Origin: an uncultured Ruminococcus sp.
GTDB taxonomy: Bacteria > Bacillota > Clostridia > Oscillospirales > Acutalibacteraceae
NCBI GenBank assembly: GCA_945632055.1
Contig: CALZCU010000016.1
Coordinates: forward strand, 1-9,637
Reading direction: 5' to 3'
DNA length: 9,637 bases
Positions 1 through 6,677 of the stretch are shown here, piece after piece. The translations under genes were made by a program, and so were the position numbers. How positions within the stretch are numbered: the first letter of the stretch is position 1; the number at the start of each line of letters is the position of its first letter. The notes under the pieces were generated by a model. The model did no database searches and had not been told where the DNA came from. It saw only the letters and a program-made list of their open reading frames with translations.

Positions 1-1021
1 GCTCGCTGACATACTGATAGCGATTATCCCATACATTCTCGTTGACAATGCTTGTTCCGGGAACACTCATAAGCAGAGCGGCAAACTGCGGCTGACAGTC
101 TGTGGGAAAGCCGGGGTGCGGCATTGTCTTGATGTTACAGCGCTTAAGCGGCTTAACCGTAGCGTCAACCTTGATAGCCTCGTCATACTCTGTAATCTTA
201 ACACCCATCTCACGAAGCTTAGCCGTAATCGACTCAAGGTGCTTCGGAGTAATATTTTTTACAGTAATACAACCCCTTGTTGCGGCGGCGGCACACATAT
301 ATGTTCCTGCCTCAATCTGGTCGGGGATAATCGAATATGTCACTCCGTGGAGATAGCCCACGCCTCTGATTTTAATAACATCGGTGCCTGCACCTCTGAT
401 GTCGGCACCCATAGAGTTCAAAAAGTTTGCAAGGTCAACGATGTGCGGCTCCTTGGCTGCATTCTCAATAATCGTCTGACCCTTTGCCTTGCTTGCGGCA
501 AGCATAATGTTCATTGTTGCGCCGACCGACACAACATCAAGATAAATATGAGTACCCTCAAGCGGAGCTTCGCTTTCAGCCTCAATGATTGCACCGTCAA
601 CAAGACGGGTTTCTGCACCCATAGCCTCAAAGCCCTTTAAGTGCTGGTCAATCGGACGGACGCCGAAATTACAGCCGCCGGGCAGAGCAACCTTAGCCTT
701 GCCGAATCTGCCGAGCAAAGCACCCAAAAGATAATATGACGCACGCATACCACGCACCAAATCGGTAACGGCATTTGAGGTATTTATACGGGTAGGGTCT
801 ATATATAAAGATGATTTATTAATTCTTCTTACATTTGCGCCAAGCTGCTGAAGGATACGGATAATAAGTGAAACATCGCTGATGTTTGGAATATTTTCTA
901 TCTGACACGGCTCGTCGCAGAGAATCACTGCGGGAATAATTGCAACGGCTGCATTTTTTGCGCCGCTGATATTAACCTCGCCGAACAAAGGCTTTCCGCC
1001 GTTAACTACGAATTTTTCCAA
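1..1021 (-). CDS. murA: UDP-N-acetylglucosamine 1-carboxyvinyltransferase, 3' end cut off
   Basis: MurA transfers the enolpyruvyl group of phosphoenolpyruvate to UDP-GlcNAc, the first committed cytoplasmic step of peptidoglycan synthesis and the target of fosfomycin. The visible 340 codons begin MEKFVVNGGKPL and contain the family landmarks: SGAKN (Lys22/Asn23), GMRAS near residue 93, LPGGCNFGVRPIDQHL with the PEP-binding cysteine at residue 117 (so a fosfomycin-sensitive Cys form, not the Asp variant), and GFPTDCQPQF with the catalytic-base aspartate at residue 308. The family is about 420 residues long, so roughly 80 C-terminal residues lie beyond the left edge. I chose the TTG start at 1021 because GGAG (1031-1034 as CTCC on the plus strand) sits 9 bases upstream and the protein then starts like its relatives. 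A second in-frame TTG at 1036 would overlap that site. The gene is preceded by a leader of about 480 bases with tandem structured repeats. Bacillota often carry two murA paralogues, and I cannot tell which this is. Confidence 0.96.
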   Translation of the reverse strand, partial: MEKFVVNGGKPLFGEVNISGAKNAAVAIIPAVILCDEPCQIENIPNISDVSLIIRILQQLGANVRRINKSSLYIDPTRINTSNAVTDLVRGMRASYYLLGALLGRFGKAKVALPGGCNFGVRPIDQHLKGFEAMGAETRLVDGAIIEAESEAPLEGTHIYLDVVSVGATMNIMLAASKAKGQTIIENAAKEPHIVDLANFLNSMGADIRGAGTDVIKIRGVGYLHGVTYSIIPDQIEAGTYMCAAAATRGCITVKNITPKHLESITAKLREMGVKITEYDEAIKVDATVKPLKRCNIKTMPHPGFPTDCQPQFAALLMSVPGTSIVNENVWDNRYQYVSE

Positions 1022-1077
1022 TTGTTTACACTCCAATACAGTATTGTTGGGTTTCGCAATAACTAAGCAAGTGTAGT

Positions 1078-1384
1078 CGAGTGCCTCGACACGCAACTCG
1101 GGCAGACAGGCTCTTATTGTCAAAGCCTTCCTTGCCCGACCATATCAAAGCAATTTCCTAAATCTAAAATAACGAGTGCCTCGACACGCAATCCGAGCAG
1201 ACAGGCTCATATTGTCAAAGCCTTCCTTGCCCGACCATATCAAAGCAATTTCCTGAATCTAAATAACGAGTGCCTCGACACGCAACTCGGGCAGACAGGC
1301 TCATATTGTCAAAGCCTTTTTTGCCCGACCATATCAAAGCAATTTCCTATAATCTAAAATAACGAGTGCCTCGACACGCAATCC
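1078..1384 (-). repeat. three tandem ~95-bp structured leader elements plus an orphan end, upstream of murA
   Basis: Plus-strand units begin with CGAGTGCCTCGACACGCAA at 1078, 1173, 1267 and 1363 (periods 95, 94 and 96). The fourth is only about 22 bases of the unit's end. Read in the murA (minus) sense, each complete copy runs AGGAAATTGCTTTGATATGG, then a long imperfect hairpin, then a short GC hairpin, then TTATTTTA. The long hairpin has outer arms TCGGGCA and TGCCCGA and inner arms AGCC and GGCT. The short hairpin has arms CGAGT and ACTCG. In the last copy before murA the T-rich tail is replaced by GACTACACTT. The copies are nearly identical, with no unique spacers between them, so this is not a CRISPR array. 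A related single copy lies in the recD2 leader at 8917-8985. No translated product is evident. Confidence 0.85.
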
Positions 1385-1467
1385 AAACAGCGAACAACTA
1401 ATCTAAAACATAAAAAAGCGAGTCAAAACACAAAATATATTACATTTTTATTAACGCATACTATGGG

Positions 1468-1495
1468 TTGTGGTTACGCATATGTTACACCACAA
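1468..1495 (-). other. hairpin at the 5' end of the predicted murA transcript
   Basis: The arms TTGTGGT (1468-1474) and ACCACAA (1489-1495) form a perfect 7-bp stem. It begins about 8 bases after the expected start site of the promoter at 1510-1538. A 5'-terminal stem of this kind often stabilises an mRNA, but that role is inferred from position alone. Confidence 0.4.
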
Positions 1496-1509
1496 TTCTT
1501 CTATAGAAA

Positions 1510-1538
1510 ATGATACTACAATTTTGTAGTAAAGTCAA
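1510..1538 (-). promoter_or_regulatory. sigma-A-type promoter for murA
   Basis: On the minus strand TTGACT (1538-1533) is followed after 17 bases by TATCAT (1515-1510), a good match to the vegetative consensus at the ideal spacing. The next gene downstream is murA, which gives a leader of about 480 bases that includes the tandem elements. A different start nearer murA cannot be excluded. Confidence 0.7.
1514..1531. promoter_or_regulatory. perfect inverted repeat, candidate operator inside the murA promoter
   Basis: TACTACAA and TTGTAGTA are perfect 8-base inverted arms around a 2-base centre. The site fills nearly all of the space between the -35 and -10 boxes and overlaps the -10, so a bound dimer would block polymerase. 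The TACA/TGTA half sites resemble those of BlaI/MecI/CopY-type repressors. The gap between them is 4 bases here rather than the 2 usual for that family, so the regulator is uncertain. Confidence 0.5.
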
Positions 1539-1550
1539 CGCAATATTAAA

Positions 1551-1562
1551 ATTGTAACCGTT
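1551..1562 (-). repeat. 12-bp direct repeat, copy 1
   Basis: AACGGTTACAAT (minus-strand reading) lies 12 bases upstream of the murA -35 box. An identical copy at 1697-1708 has the same orientation. An activator or repressor site is possible, but only the repetition is seen. Confidence 0.3.
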
Positions 1563-1696
1563 TTTTAGCAAACTTGTACTCAAATTATTAATCTGCTGTT
1601 ATTTTTATCTGAATAATTTACAATCCGCACCGCCCTTTGTTATAAATTCTAATACAGAAAATAATCAAAAGCTATTTTCGGGATAAGAATTAACAG

Positions 1697-1708
1697 ATTG
1701 TAACCGTT
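1697..1708 (-). repeat. 12-bp direct repeat, copy 2
   Basis: This is an exact same-orientation copy of the sequence at 1551-1562, 146 bases away, between gpr and the murA promoter. Confidence 0.3.
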
Positions 1709-1741
1709 GATACGAATTTATACTTTTTCACATTACAAAAA

Positions 1742-2617
1742 CTACATCAGAGAAACCAGGTCGGCTATATCAAATTCATTCTGCAAAGCGCCGTTGAGCG
1801 CAAATGCAATCAGCCTTGAAGCTCTCTCTGTAAGCAAATCAATTTCCCTTGGAATCACCACCATACTCCTACCCTGCGGGGCAATAAGGCTCTCTGCTTT
1901 TTTGCCGATACTTTTTCCGAGCAAATCGCTTGCAAGCGTCTGAACATCTACAACGGTGGGAACGCCGATTGCGATAACGGGAACGCCGATTGTTTCTCTG
2001 TTGATTTTTGTGCGGTGATTTCCCACTCCTGCGCCCGGAGAAATCCCCGTATCGCTTATCTGAAGCGTACAGCCGAGCCGTTCAAGCCTTCGTGAAGCGA
2101 GTGCGTCAATTACAACAACCGCATTCGGCTTTATGCGCTTGACAATGCTCATAATATACTCGCCTGTTTCAATTCCCGTCTGCCCCGTAACTCCTGTCTG
2201 CATAACGGCAACAGGGCGCAGACGGTCAAGTCCTGTTGAACGGGCAAGCTCTCCTGTAATGTGCCTTGTGGCAAGAATCCTTGCGCTCGTTTTAGGACCG
2301 AGCGAATCGGGCGTTATCTCGGTATTTCCAAGCCCTGCAACAAGCACAAGTCCGTTTACGGGCAGAAGCCTGCGGATTTCCTCGCCGATTGTAACAAGCC
2401 GTTCATCTGTTTCGGAAAAATTATCCGTAAGCGACGGAAGCTCAATTGTAATGTATGTTCCTATGTCCTTGCCGAGTGCCTGCTTTGCCCTTTGATTTTT
2501 CACTGTTAAGCGTGAAATTTCAAGTCCGTTTTCGCTGTAGCTTTTAAACTCCGTTCCGCTTAAATTTTCTCCCGCAATTTCTCTCGCTTCAACTGCAAGG
2601 TCTGTGCGAAGCTGCAT
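1742..2617 (-). CDS. gpr: GPR endopeptidase (spore germination protease)
   Basis: GPR degrades the small acid-soluble spore proteins that coat DNA in the dormant spore, releasing amino acids during germination. It is made in the forespore as an inactive zymogen. The 291-residue product has the family's N-terminal RTDLAVEA block (residues 4-11), VAGLGNTEITPDSLGP (93-108), QTGVTGQTGIETGEYI (140-155), VIDALASRRLERLG (169-182) and IGVPVIAIGVPTVVD (210-224). Asp104 and Asp171 match in context and spacing the two catalytic-site aspartates of the Bacillus enzyme. It is shorter than the ~370-residue Bacillus protein, and only three residues precede RTDLAVEA, so the usual propeptide is nearly absent. 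The ATG follows a G-rich ribosome binding site (GGGGG). The gene is divergent from the peptidase at 2738, and no terminator hairpin is visible after its stop. Its presence implies a spore former. I could not identify a convincing sigma-G promoter. Confidence 0.95.
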   Translation of the reverse strand: MQLRTDLAVEAREIAGENLSGTEFKSYSENGLEISRLTVKNQRAKQALGKDIGTYITIELPSLTDNFSETDERLVTIGEEIRRLLPVNGLVLVAGLGNTEITPDSLGPKTSARILATRHITGELARSTGLDRLRPVAVMQTGVTGQTGIETGEYIMSIVKRIKPNAVVVIDALASRRLERLGCTLQISDTGISPGAGVGNHRTKINRETIGVPVIAIGVPTVVDVQTLASDLLGKSIGKKAESLIAPQGRSMVVIPREIDLLTERASRLIAFALNGALQNEFDIADLVSLM

Positions 2618-2680
2618 ACCAATTCCCCCGATTAATAATTAATAGCAATAATATTATTAGTACCGAAATTAATTAATATT

Positions 2681-2710
2681 CTTTACAATAATTTTTGAAT
2701 TTGGTATAAT
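2681..2710 (+). promoter_or_regulatory. promoter for the dockerin peptidase
   Basis: TTACAA (2681-2686) and TATAAT (2705-2710) are 18 bases apart. TGG directly before the -10 gives an extended -10 (TGnTATAAT). The start codon lies 27 bases after the -10. Confidence 0.65.
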
Positions 2711-2737
2711 TTATTTTAATATGATGGAGTGATAGTA

Positions 2738-4396
2738 ATGCGTAAAAAAATTTTTATAAAAGCAGTTTCTGCGCTGTCTGTTTTCGGAATAGTCGCCTGC
2801 ACCTCCGCCTTTGGGGCAGGAGCAGTCGCAATTGACCGTGAAACGGCGGTTTCAGCCGACAGCCGTGCAGAAAACATTGTATCAGATATAGTTCTGCCTG
2901 CAAAATACAGCTCAGCCGAGCTTGGCTTTGTCACCGATATAAAAAGTCAGCAGTACAACGACTGCTGGGCGGTGTCGAGCATTTCAGTGTTTGAATCAAA
3001 ACTTTTGCACGACGGCTTTTCGGTCAATAACATTTCGCAAGACCACCTTAATCTTTGGGCAACCAAGCGCAGCAACGGCACAGGCTGGCAGAGAACCTAC
3101 AGAGACAGCGGATATGCCGACACAGCAATCGGATATTTCACCTCGTGGCAGGGCGGAGTTGAAAGCGAAGCTCTGGGGGATTTCGACATCACAGGCGAAA
3201 TATCTCCCGACAGCTTAGACCCCTCCCTTGTGAAATACGGAGTAACGGCTGTTGAATATCTTTACAAAAGCGACCCCGATTCAATAAAGCGTTCAATAAT
3301 TGAAAACGGCGGTGTTTACACAGCCTACGGCACAACGGCGTCCTGCGTCAATTCAGACCGCACAGCATACTTTATGCCCGAAAGCTACAGTGGAGATATG
3401 ACAGGTCACGCTGTTGAAATTGTCGGCTGGGACAACAATTATGCAAGGAGCAATTTTGACGGAACAGTTGGCTCAAAGCCTAAAAAGCCGGGAGCGTGGC
3501 TTGCCAGAAACAGCTACGGAAATTACAATTCTCTCGGCGGATATTTCTGGATTTCCTACGAGGACAAGTATGTTTTTGACCAGAAGTACGCACCTCTTTA
3601 TTCAATTAAATCCGTTCAGGAAACGAATGAAAACACAAGACTTGAGCAGAACGAAATTTACGGTGCGACATATGAAATTGAAATTGAGGAGCGCAACGAG
3701 GTTTCGTTCATAAACAGATTCGATTTTTCAAACGGCTACAACACCCTTGACAAGGTAATTTTTGAAACAAAATGCAAAAATGCTGACTACACGCTTTATT
3801 ATGTTCCAGACAATTCACACAATATGCCGACCTCGGACAGGGACAGGTGGATAAAGCTGTATGAGGGAACAGCCGATTACAAGGGTTACATATGCGCCGA
3901 CACAGACGATTTCACGCTTCCGCTCGGCTACGGTTCAATCGCCGTTGTAATCAACACCGAACAGCTCAATGTCGGTATTGAGCCTTCATCGGCAGATTTC
4001 ACAAGTCCTTCTCTCGGCACCTGTGAATGGCTGACAAACAAAAATTCGGGCGAATATATACTGATTAACGATTCGCACTACGGCGACAGCTTTATATACT
4101 ATGACAATCAGATGAGAGATTTGCTTGATTGGTACAAAACGGAAAACAACGATGACCTCGGTGGAACGCTTGTAATTAAGGCTGTGACAACAGGTAACGG
4201 AGCAGAAAAAACAACGCTCGGTGATGTCAACCTTGACGGAGTTGTAAATATCGTCGATGTAACCTGCATTCAGAAGCACCTTGCAGAGGACACAAAGCTG
4301 TCAGAGGTAAGAAAGCTTAATGCAGATGTCAACGGTGACGGACAGGTAACAATTGCCGACGCAACGGAAATTCAGAAAATGATTGCAAACAAATAA
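2738..4396 (+). CDS. secreted papain-family (C1A) cysteine peptidase with C-terminal type I dockerin
   Basis: This is a 552-residue exported protease predicted to dock onto a cell-surface or extracellular cohesin scaffold. It opens with a basic, then hydrophobic signal sequence (MRKKIFIKAVSALSVFGIVA, likely cut near residue 31). The peptidase domain spans about residues 55-285: NDCWAVSS with nucleophile Cys76, TGHAVEIVGWD with His224, and WLARNSYG with Asn258, in papain order. The candidate oxyanion glutamine is Gln71, five residues before the cysteine rather than six. Residues ~300-485 resemble the lectin-like domain found behind such bacterial C1 peptidases. Residues ~494-552 are a dockerin with two calcium-loop repeats, DVNLDGVVNIVD and DVNGDGQVTIAD. 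IVAC (residues 18-21) also fits a lipobox, but the AVA site after it and the dockerin favour release. I chose the ATG at 2738 because GGAG lies 8 bases upstream. A GTG at 2729 would overlap that GGAG. The substrate is unknown. Confidence 0.9.
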   Translation: MRKKIFIKAVSALSVFGIVACTSAFGAGAVAIDRETAVSADSRAENIVSDIVLPAKYSSAELGFVTDIKSQQYNDCWAVSSISVFESKLLHDGFSVNNISQDHLNLWATKRSNGTGWQRTYRDSGYADTAIGYFTSWQGGVESEALGDFDITGEISPDSLDPSLVKYGVTAVEYLYKSDPDSIKRSIIENGGVYTAYGTTASCVNSDRTAYFMPESYSGDMTGHAVEIVGWDNNYARSNFDGTVGSKPKKPGAWLARNSYGNYNSLGGYFWISYEDKYVFDQKYAPLYSIKSVQETNENTRLEQNEIYGATYEIEIEERNEVSFINRFDFSNGYNTLDKVIFETKCKNADYTLYYVPDNSHNMPTSDRDRWIKLYEGTADYKGYICADTDDFTLPLGYGSIAVVINTEQLNVGIEPSSADFTSPSLGTCEWLTNKNSGEYILINDSHYGDSFIYYDNQMRDLLDWYKTENNDDLGGTLVIKAVTTGNGAEKTTLGDVNLDGVVNIVDVTCIQKHLAEDTKLSEVRKLNADVNGDGQVTIADATEIQKMIANK

Positions 4397-4426
4397 TCAC
4401 AGCAAAACTTTTCGATTATCTCTAAG

Positions 4427-4696
4427 GCTCCCCTTTGAGGCAATGTCGTCAACTTAAGGTCAGATGAACCTTTCAAGCCTTCTCCTTGAGGAGAAGGTGT
4501 CGGCTATGCCGACGGATGAGGTGTAGCCACGAAGTGGCGTTAGCTGTTCAGAACCAGTGGTTATTTACGGATGCTTACGCATCCTACACCTCATCAGTCA
4601 CCGTTCGGTGACAGCTTCCCCTCGAGGGGAAGCCTTGAAAACTTCTGCTAATCATTACATTTTGCTTAAGTTGACGACATTGCCTCAAAGGGGAGC
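4427..4696. repeat. composite palindromic (MITE-like) element with 30-bp terminal inverted repeats
   Basis: The first 30 bases (4427-4456) recur as an exact reverse complement at 4667-4696; they begin GCTCCCCTTTGAGGCAATG. Between them lie two inward-facing copies of a palindromic unit. Copy 1 has stem CCTTCTCC/GGAGAAGG (4478-4497) and GTCGGC/GCCGAC (4499-4513), then GGATGAGGTGTA. Copy 2, inverted, has TACACCTCAT, GTCACCG/CGGTGAC (4597-4612) and the 20-bp palindrome at 4614-4633. Between the copies are stems GCCAC/GTGGC (4526-4538) and GGATGC/GCATCC (4569-4584). No open reading frame of note, transposase or clear target duplication is present. It looks like a non-autonomous intergenic repeat. 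Confidence 0.75.
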
Positions 4697-4823
4697 TGTC
4701 ATTTTGCTTGCAAAATGACTGAGGGGTGGAGATGAACTTTTCCGAGAAAATATAAGTTCATCTAATTTTCCACCCTTTCGTCACTGCGTTTGCTGTGACA
4801 CCTTCCCTCAAGGGAAGGCTTGG
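4687..4823. repeat. second pair of inward-facing palindromic repeat units
   Basis: One unit has the perfect stem GTCATTTTGC/GCAAAATGAC (4698-4719) followed by TGAGGGGTGGA. The second, inverted, has TCCACCC, GTCAC/GTGAC (4780-4799) and CCTTCCC/GGGAAGG (4801-4818). Between them GATGAACTT (4731-4739) pairs with AAGTTCATC (4754-4762). The order of parts (C-rich hairpin, TGTC hairpin, GAGG-GTG end) matches the units at 4478-4633, so all four belong to one family. The element shares its left edge with the right terminal repeat of the neighbouring composite. Confidence 0.7.
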
Positions 4824-4880
4824 CTATATGATAAAATTTGACTATTACAAATTTTTTCGTTCCTACTTTTTCGACAAGCA

Positions 4881-4922
4881 AAACGGCTGAAGCAGTAAAA
4901 ACGCTTCAGCCGTTTATTTTTT
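4881..4922. terminator. intrinsic terminator between convergent genes
   Basis: A 13-bp perfect stem (AAACGGCTGAAGC at 4881-4893, GCTTCAGCCGTTT at 4903-4915) has a 9-base loop and is followed on the plus strand by ATTTTTT. On the minus strand the tail is TTTTGCTTGT, weaker but adequate. It lies 8 bases after the MreB-like stop codon and is the first convincing terminator after the peptidase, so it probably serves both. Confidence 0.85.
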
Positions 4923-4929
4923 CAGAATA

Positions 4930-5946
4930 TCAGTAAGCCGCAAGCAGAGGTGAAACACCCGAAGAGGTGTTTTTCTCAGCCTCGCCGATATAGCCTATTG
5001 CCTTTCCCAGACCCATAATAACGCAGTCGGCGGAATTTTTATGCACCCTTACACGCAGTTTGGTTGCTTCGCTTACAAGCTGTGCAAAGCCGGGCAGCTT
5101 TGCAAGTCCTCCCGAAAGGATAATTCCGTCGGTGTATATATCGCCAATCAGCTCAGGTGGAGTTTTTTCAAGCACATCTTTTATTGCACTGACGATTTCA
5201 ACTGCAATTTCTTCGATTGCTTCCATTATTTCCGCAGAGCTTACCTCCACAAATCTAGGCATACCGCTGACAGCGTCCCTGCCCTTAACCTTGAAGGTTG
5301 CCTGCTCAACAGGCAGTTTAACGCATCCGACAGCCTTTTTACAGCTTTCAGCCATATTTGTGCCGATAATCAGATTGTATTTTTTTCTGATATATTTTAC
5401 AATCTCACCGTCCATTGCGCTTCCTGCACGCTTAACTGTTTTTGATACCGAAATTCCGCCGAGCGAAAGCACTGCAATATCGGCGGTGCCGCTGCCTATG
5501 TCGGCAATAAGAACACCGTGAGGACTTGTTATGTCCACTCCGCAGCCCAGCGCCGCCGCCTTAGGACTTTCAATAAGATAACACCGCCTTACGCCAAACG
5601 AGCTGACAGCATTCACCACAGCTCTCTTTTCCACCTCTGTAACATCACAGGGAACGGCTGTGACAACCCTCGGCATAACAACCTTAACGGAGCAAACCTC
5701 CTTAAGCAGGATTGACACCATATTTTCAACAAGCTCAGAGCGGGCAATCACACCGCCGTCAAGCGGATGAACAGCCCTGATTCCGACAGGTGTTTTGCCT
5801 ATCATTGCATACGCTTCATCGCCCACAGCGTAAATATCTCCCGTATCAACATCAAAGGTCACAACGCTCGCTTCATCAAGCACCTTGCCCTTGTTTTCAA
5901 TAAAGACCCTTGTTCTGTCAGAACCGAGGTCAATCGCTATATCCAT
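4930..5946 (-). CDS. divergent MreB-family actin-like protein
   Basis: MreB-type proteins are ATP-binding bacterial actins that form membrane-associated filaments and guide wall synthesis. The 338 residues cover the whole fold. Visible are phosphate-1 DLGSDRTRVF (6-15; DLGTANT in typical MreB), VVTAVPCDVTEVEKRA (94-109), LIESPKAAALGCG (124-136; usually EEPMAAAIG), phosphate-2 DIGSGTADIAVLSLGGI (149-165; usually DIGGGTTDIA), YIRKKYNLIIG (185-195) and adenosine motif LSGGLAKLPG (277-286). Family membership is clear, but several nucleotide-site residues differ from canonical MreB/Mbl, so this is probably a paralogue with a changed role or ATPase. It lacks the short N-terminal extension seen in many MreBs, and no mreCD lies beside it. 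ATG at 5946 has GGAG 7 bases upstream. It has its own promoter overlapping the end of comF and a terminator directly after the stop. I leave the symbol blank because orthology to mreB, mbl or mreBH cannot be decided. Confidence 0.85.
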   Translation of the reverse strand: MDIAIDLGSDRTRVFIENKGKVLDEASVVTFDVDTGDIYAVGDEAYAMIGKTPVGIRAVHPLDGGVIARSELVENMVSILLKEVCSVKVVMPRVVTAVPCDVTEVEKRAVVNAVSSFGVRRCYLIESPKAAALGCGVDITSPHGVLIADIGSGTADIAVLSLGGISVSKTVKRAGSAMDGEIVKYIRKKYNLIIGTNMAESCKKAVGCVKLPVEQATFKVKGRDAVSGMPRFVEVSSAEIMEAIEEIAVEIVSAIKDVLEKTPPELIGDIYTDGIILSGGLAKLPGFAQLVSEATKLRVRVHKNSADCVIMGLGKAIGYIGEAEKNTSSGVSPLLAAY

Positions 5947-5976
5947 AAAATCACTCCGATTGCATTTTCAGTATGT

Positions 5977-6005
5977 AGTATACAATATCCTTTTATCAAT
6001 TTCAA
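5977..6005 (-). promoter_or_regulatory. promoter for the MreB-like gene
   Basis: On the minus strand TTGAAA (6005-6000) and TATACT (5982-5977) are 17 bases apart. The site lies just past the comF stop codon and 31 bases before the ATG, so the gene can be transcribed apart from recD2-comF. Confidence 0.65.
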
Positions 6006-6011
6006 GAAAAA

Positions 6012-6677
6012 TCAGTTGGAAGTAACGGCGCAAAGTACGGCACAGCTCACCGATTTACAGCCGCTTTTCATCAGAATCCTTGCACACTCGCCAAGCGTAT
6101 TTCCCGTTGTAATTATGTCGTCAATAATCAGCACTCTCTTGTTCTCAACAAGCGATGAATCGATTATCCTGTAAACGCCCCTGACATTGTCAGCCCTCAG
6201 CGAAGCCTTAATGCTGTGCTGTTCAAGGTTCTCCTTATACTTTTCAAGGGTATCAGCATACGGAATATTAAGAATTTCCGCACATTCAACGGCAAGAAGC
6301 CTTGCCTGATTGTAGCCCCTCTGCCTTTGCCGTTTTCTGTGCATAGGCACACAGGTGATTATGTCGAAGTCATCAGAAGCCTGTGCCTGAATAATGCTCT
6401 CCGAAATCACCTTTGCAAGCTGTTTTGCGTAACCGCCACGATTGCAGAACTTGAACGCTTTGGCGGCAGACTTAAAAATTCCGTCGTACGGAAAGGGCGC
6501 AATGCACTCGTATCCGCCGACTGCATACCTCTTAACAGGCTCGTCAGGGAACTGCGCCTTGCAGGTGTTGCAGGCACATTCATCTCGTGCAATCACCTTT
6601 TCGCAGTACGGACATCGTATGGGGAATATTGTGTCCTTCAAAAAAGCCTTACAGCATTTAATATAATCCTTCATCAC
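6012..6677 (-). CDS. comF: ComF family protein (phosphoribosyltransferase-like)
   Basis: ComF (ComFC) proteins are cytoplasmic phosphoribosyltransferase-fold proteins needed for natural DNA uptake in competent bacteria, and are also widespread in species not known to be transformable. The 221 residues show an N-terminal zinc-ribbon with CPYC (22-25) and CNTC (36-39), plus an extra Cys34. The family hallmark VPMHRKRQRQRGYNQARLL follows at 110-128, and the PRPP-binding loop VLIIDDIITTGNTL is at 182-195. The length is typical. The start overlaps the last ~20 bases of recD2, indicating translational coupling. GTG (6677) is preceded by AAAGGA at about 11 bases, and the adjacent ATG at 6674 is an equally usable start. 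Whether this organism is competent cannot be judged here. Confidence 0.92.
   Translation of the reverse strand: MMKDYIKCCKAFLKDTIFPIRCPYCEKVIARDECACNTCKAQFPDEPVKRYAVGGYECIAPFPYDGIFKSAAKAFKFCNRGGYAKQLAKVISESIIQAQASDDFDIITCVPMHRKRQRQRGYNQARLLAVECAEILNIPYADTLEKYKENLEQHSIKASLRADNVRGVYRIIDSSLVENKRVLIIDDIITTGNTLGECARILMKSGCKSVSCAVLCAVTSN

Noticed and set aside
1078..1384. Possible CRISPR array from regular ~95-base periodicity.
   Set aside because: The whole period is repeated; there are no unique spacers and no cas genes.
1639..1668. A second minus-strand promoter, TTGATT-18-TATAAC, upstream of murA.
   Set aside because: A weaker match in very AT-rich DNA than the site at 1510-1538; plausible but not distinguishable from chance.
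1950..1995. Direct repeat GGGAACGCCGATTG twice within gpr.
   Set aside because: It encodes the conserved IGVPVIAIGVPTV segment of the protein, so the repetition is explained by coding.
2618..2737. Possible sigma-G promoter (GAATA ... TACTA) for gpr.
   Set aside because: The two boxes are only about 13 bases apart, too close for the forespore sigma factors; expected on biological grounds but not shown by sequence.
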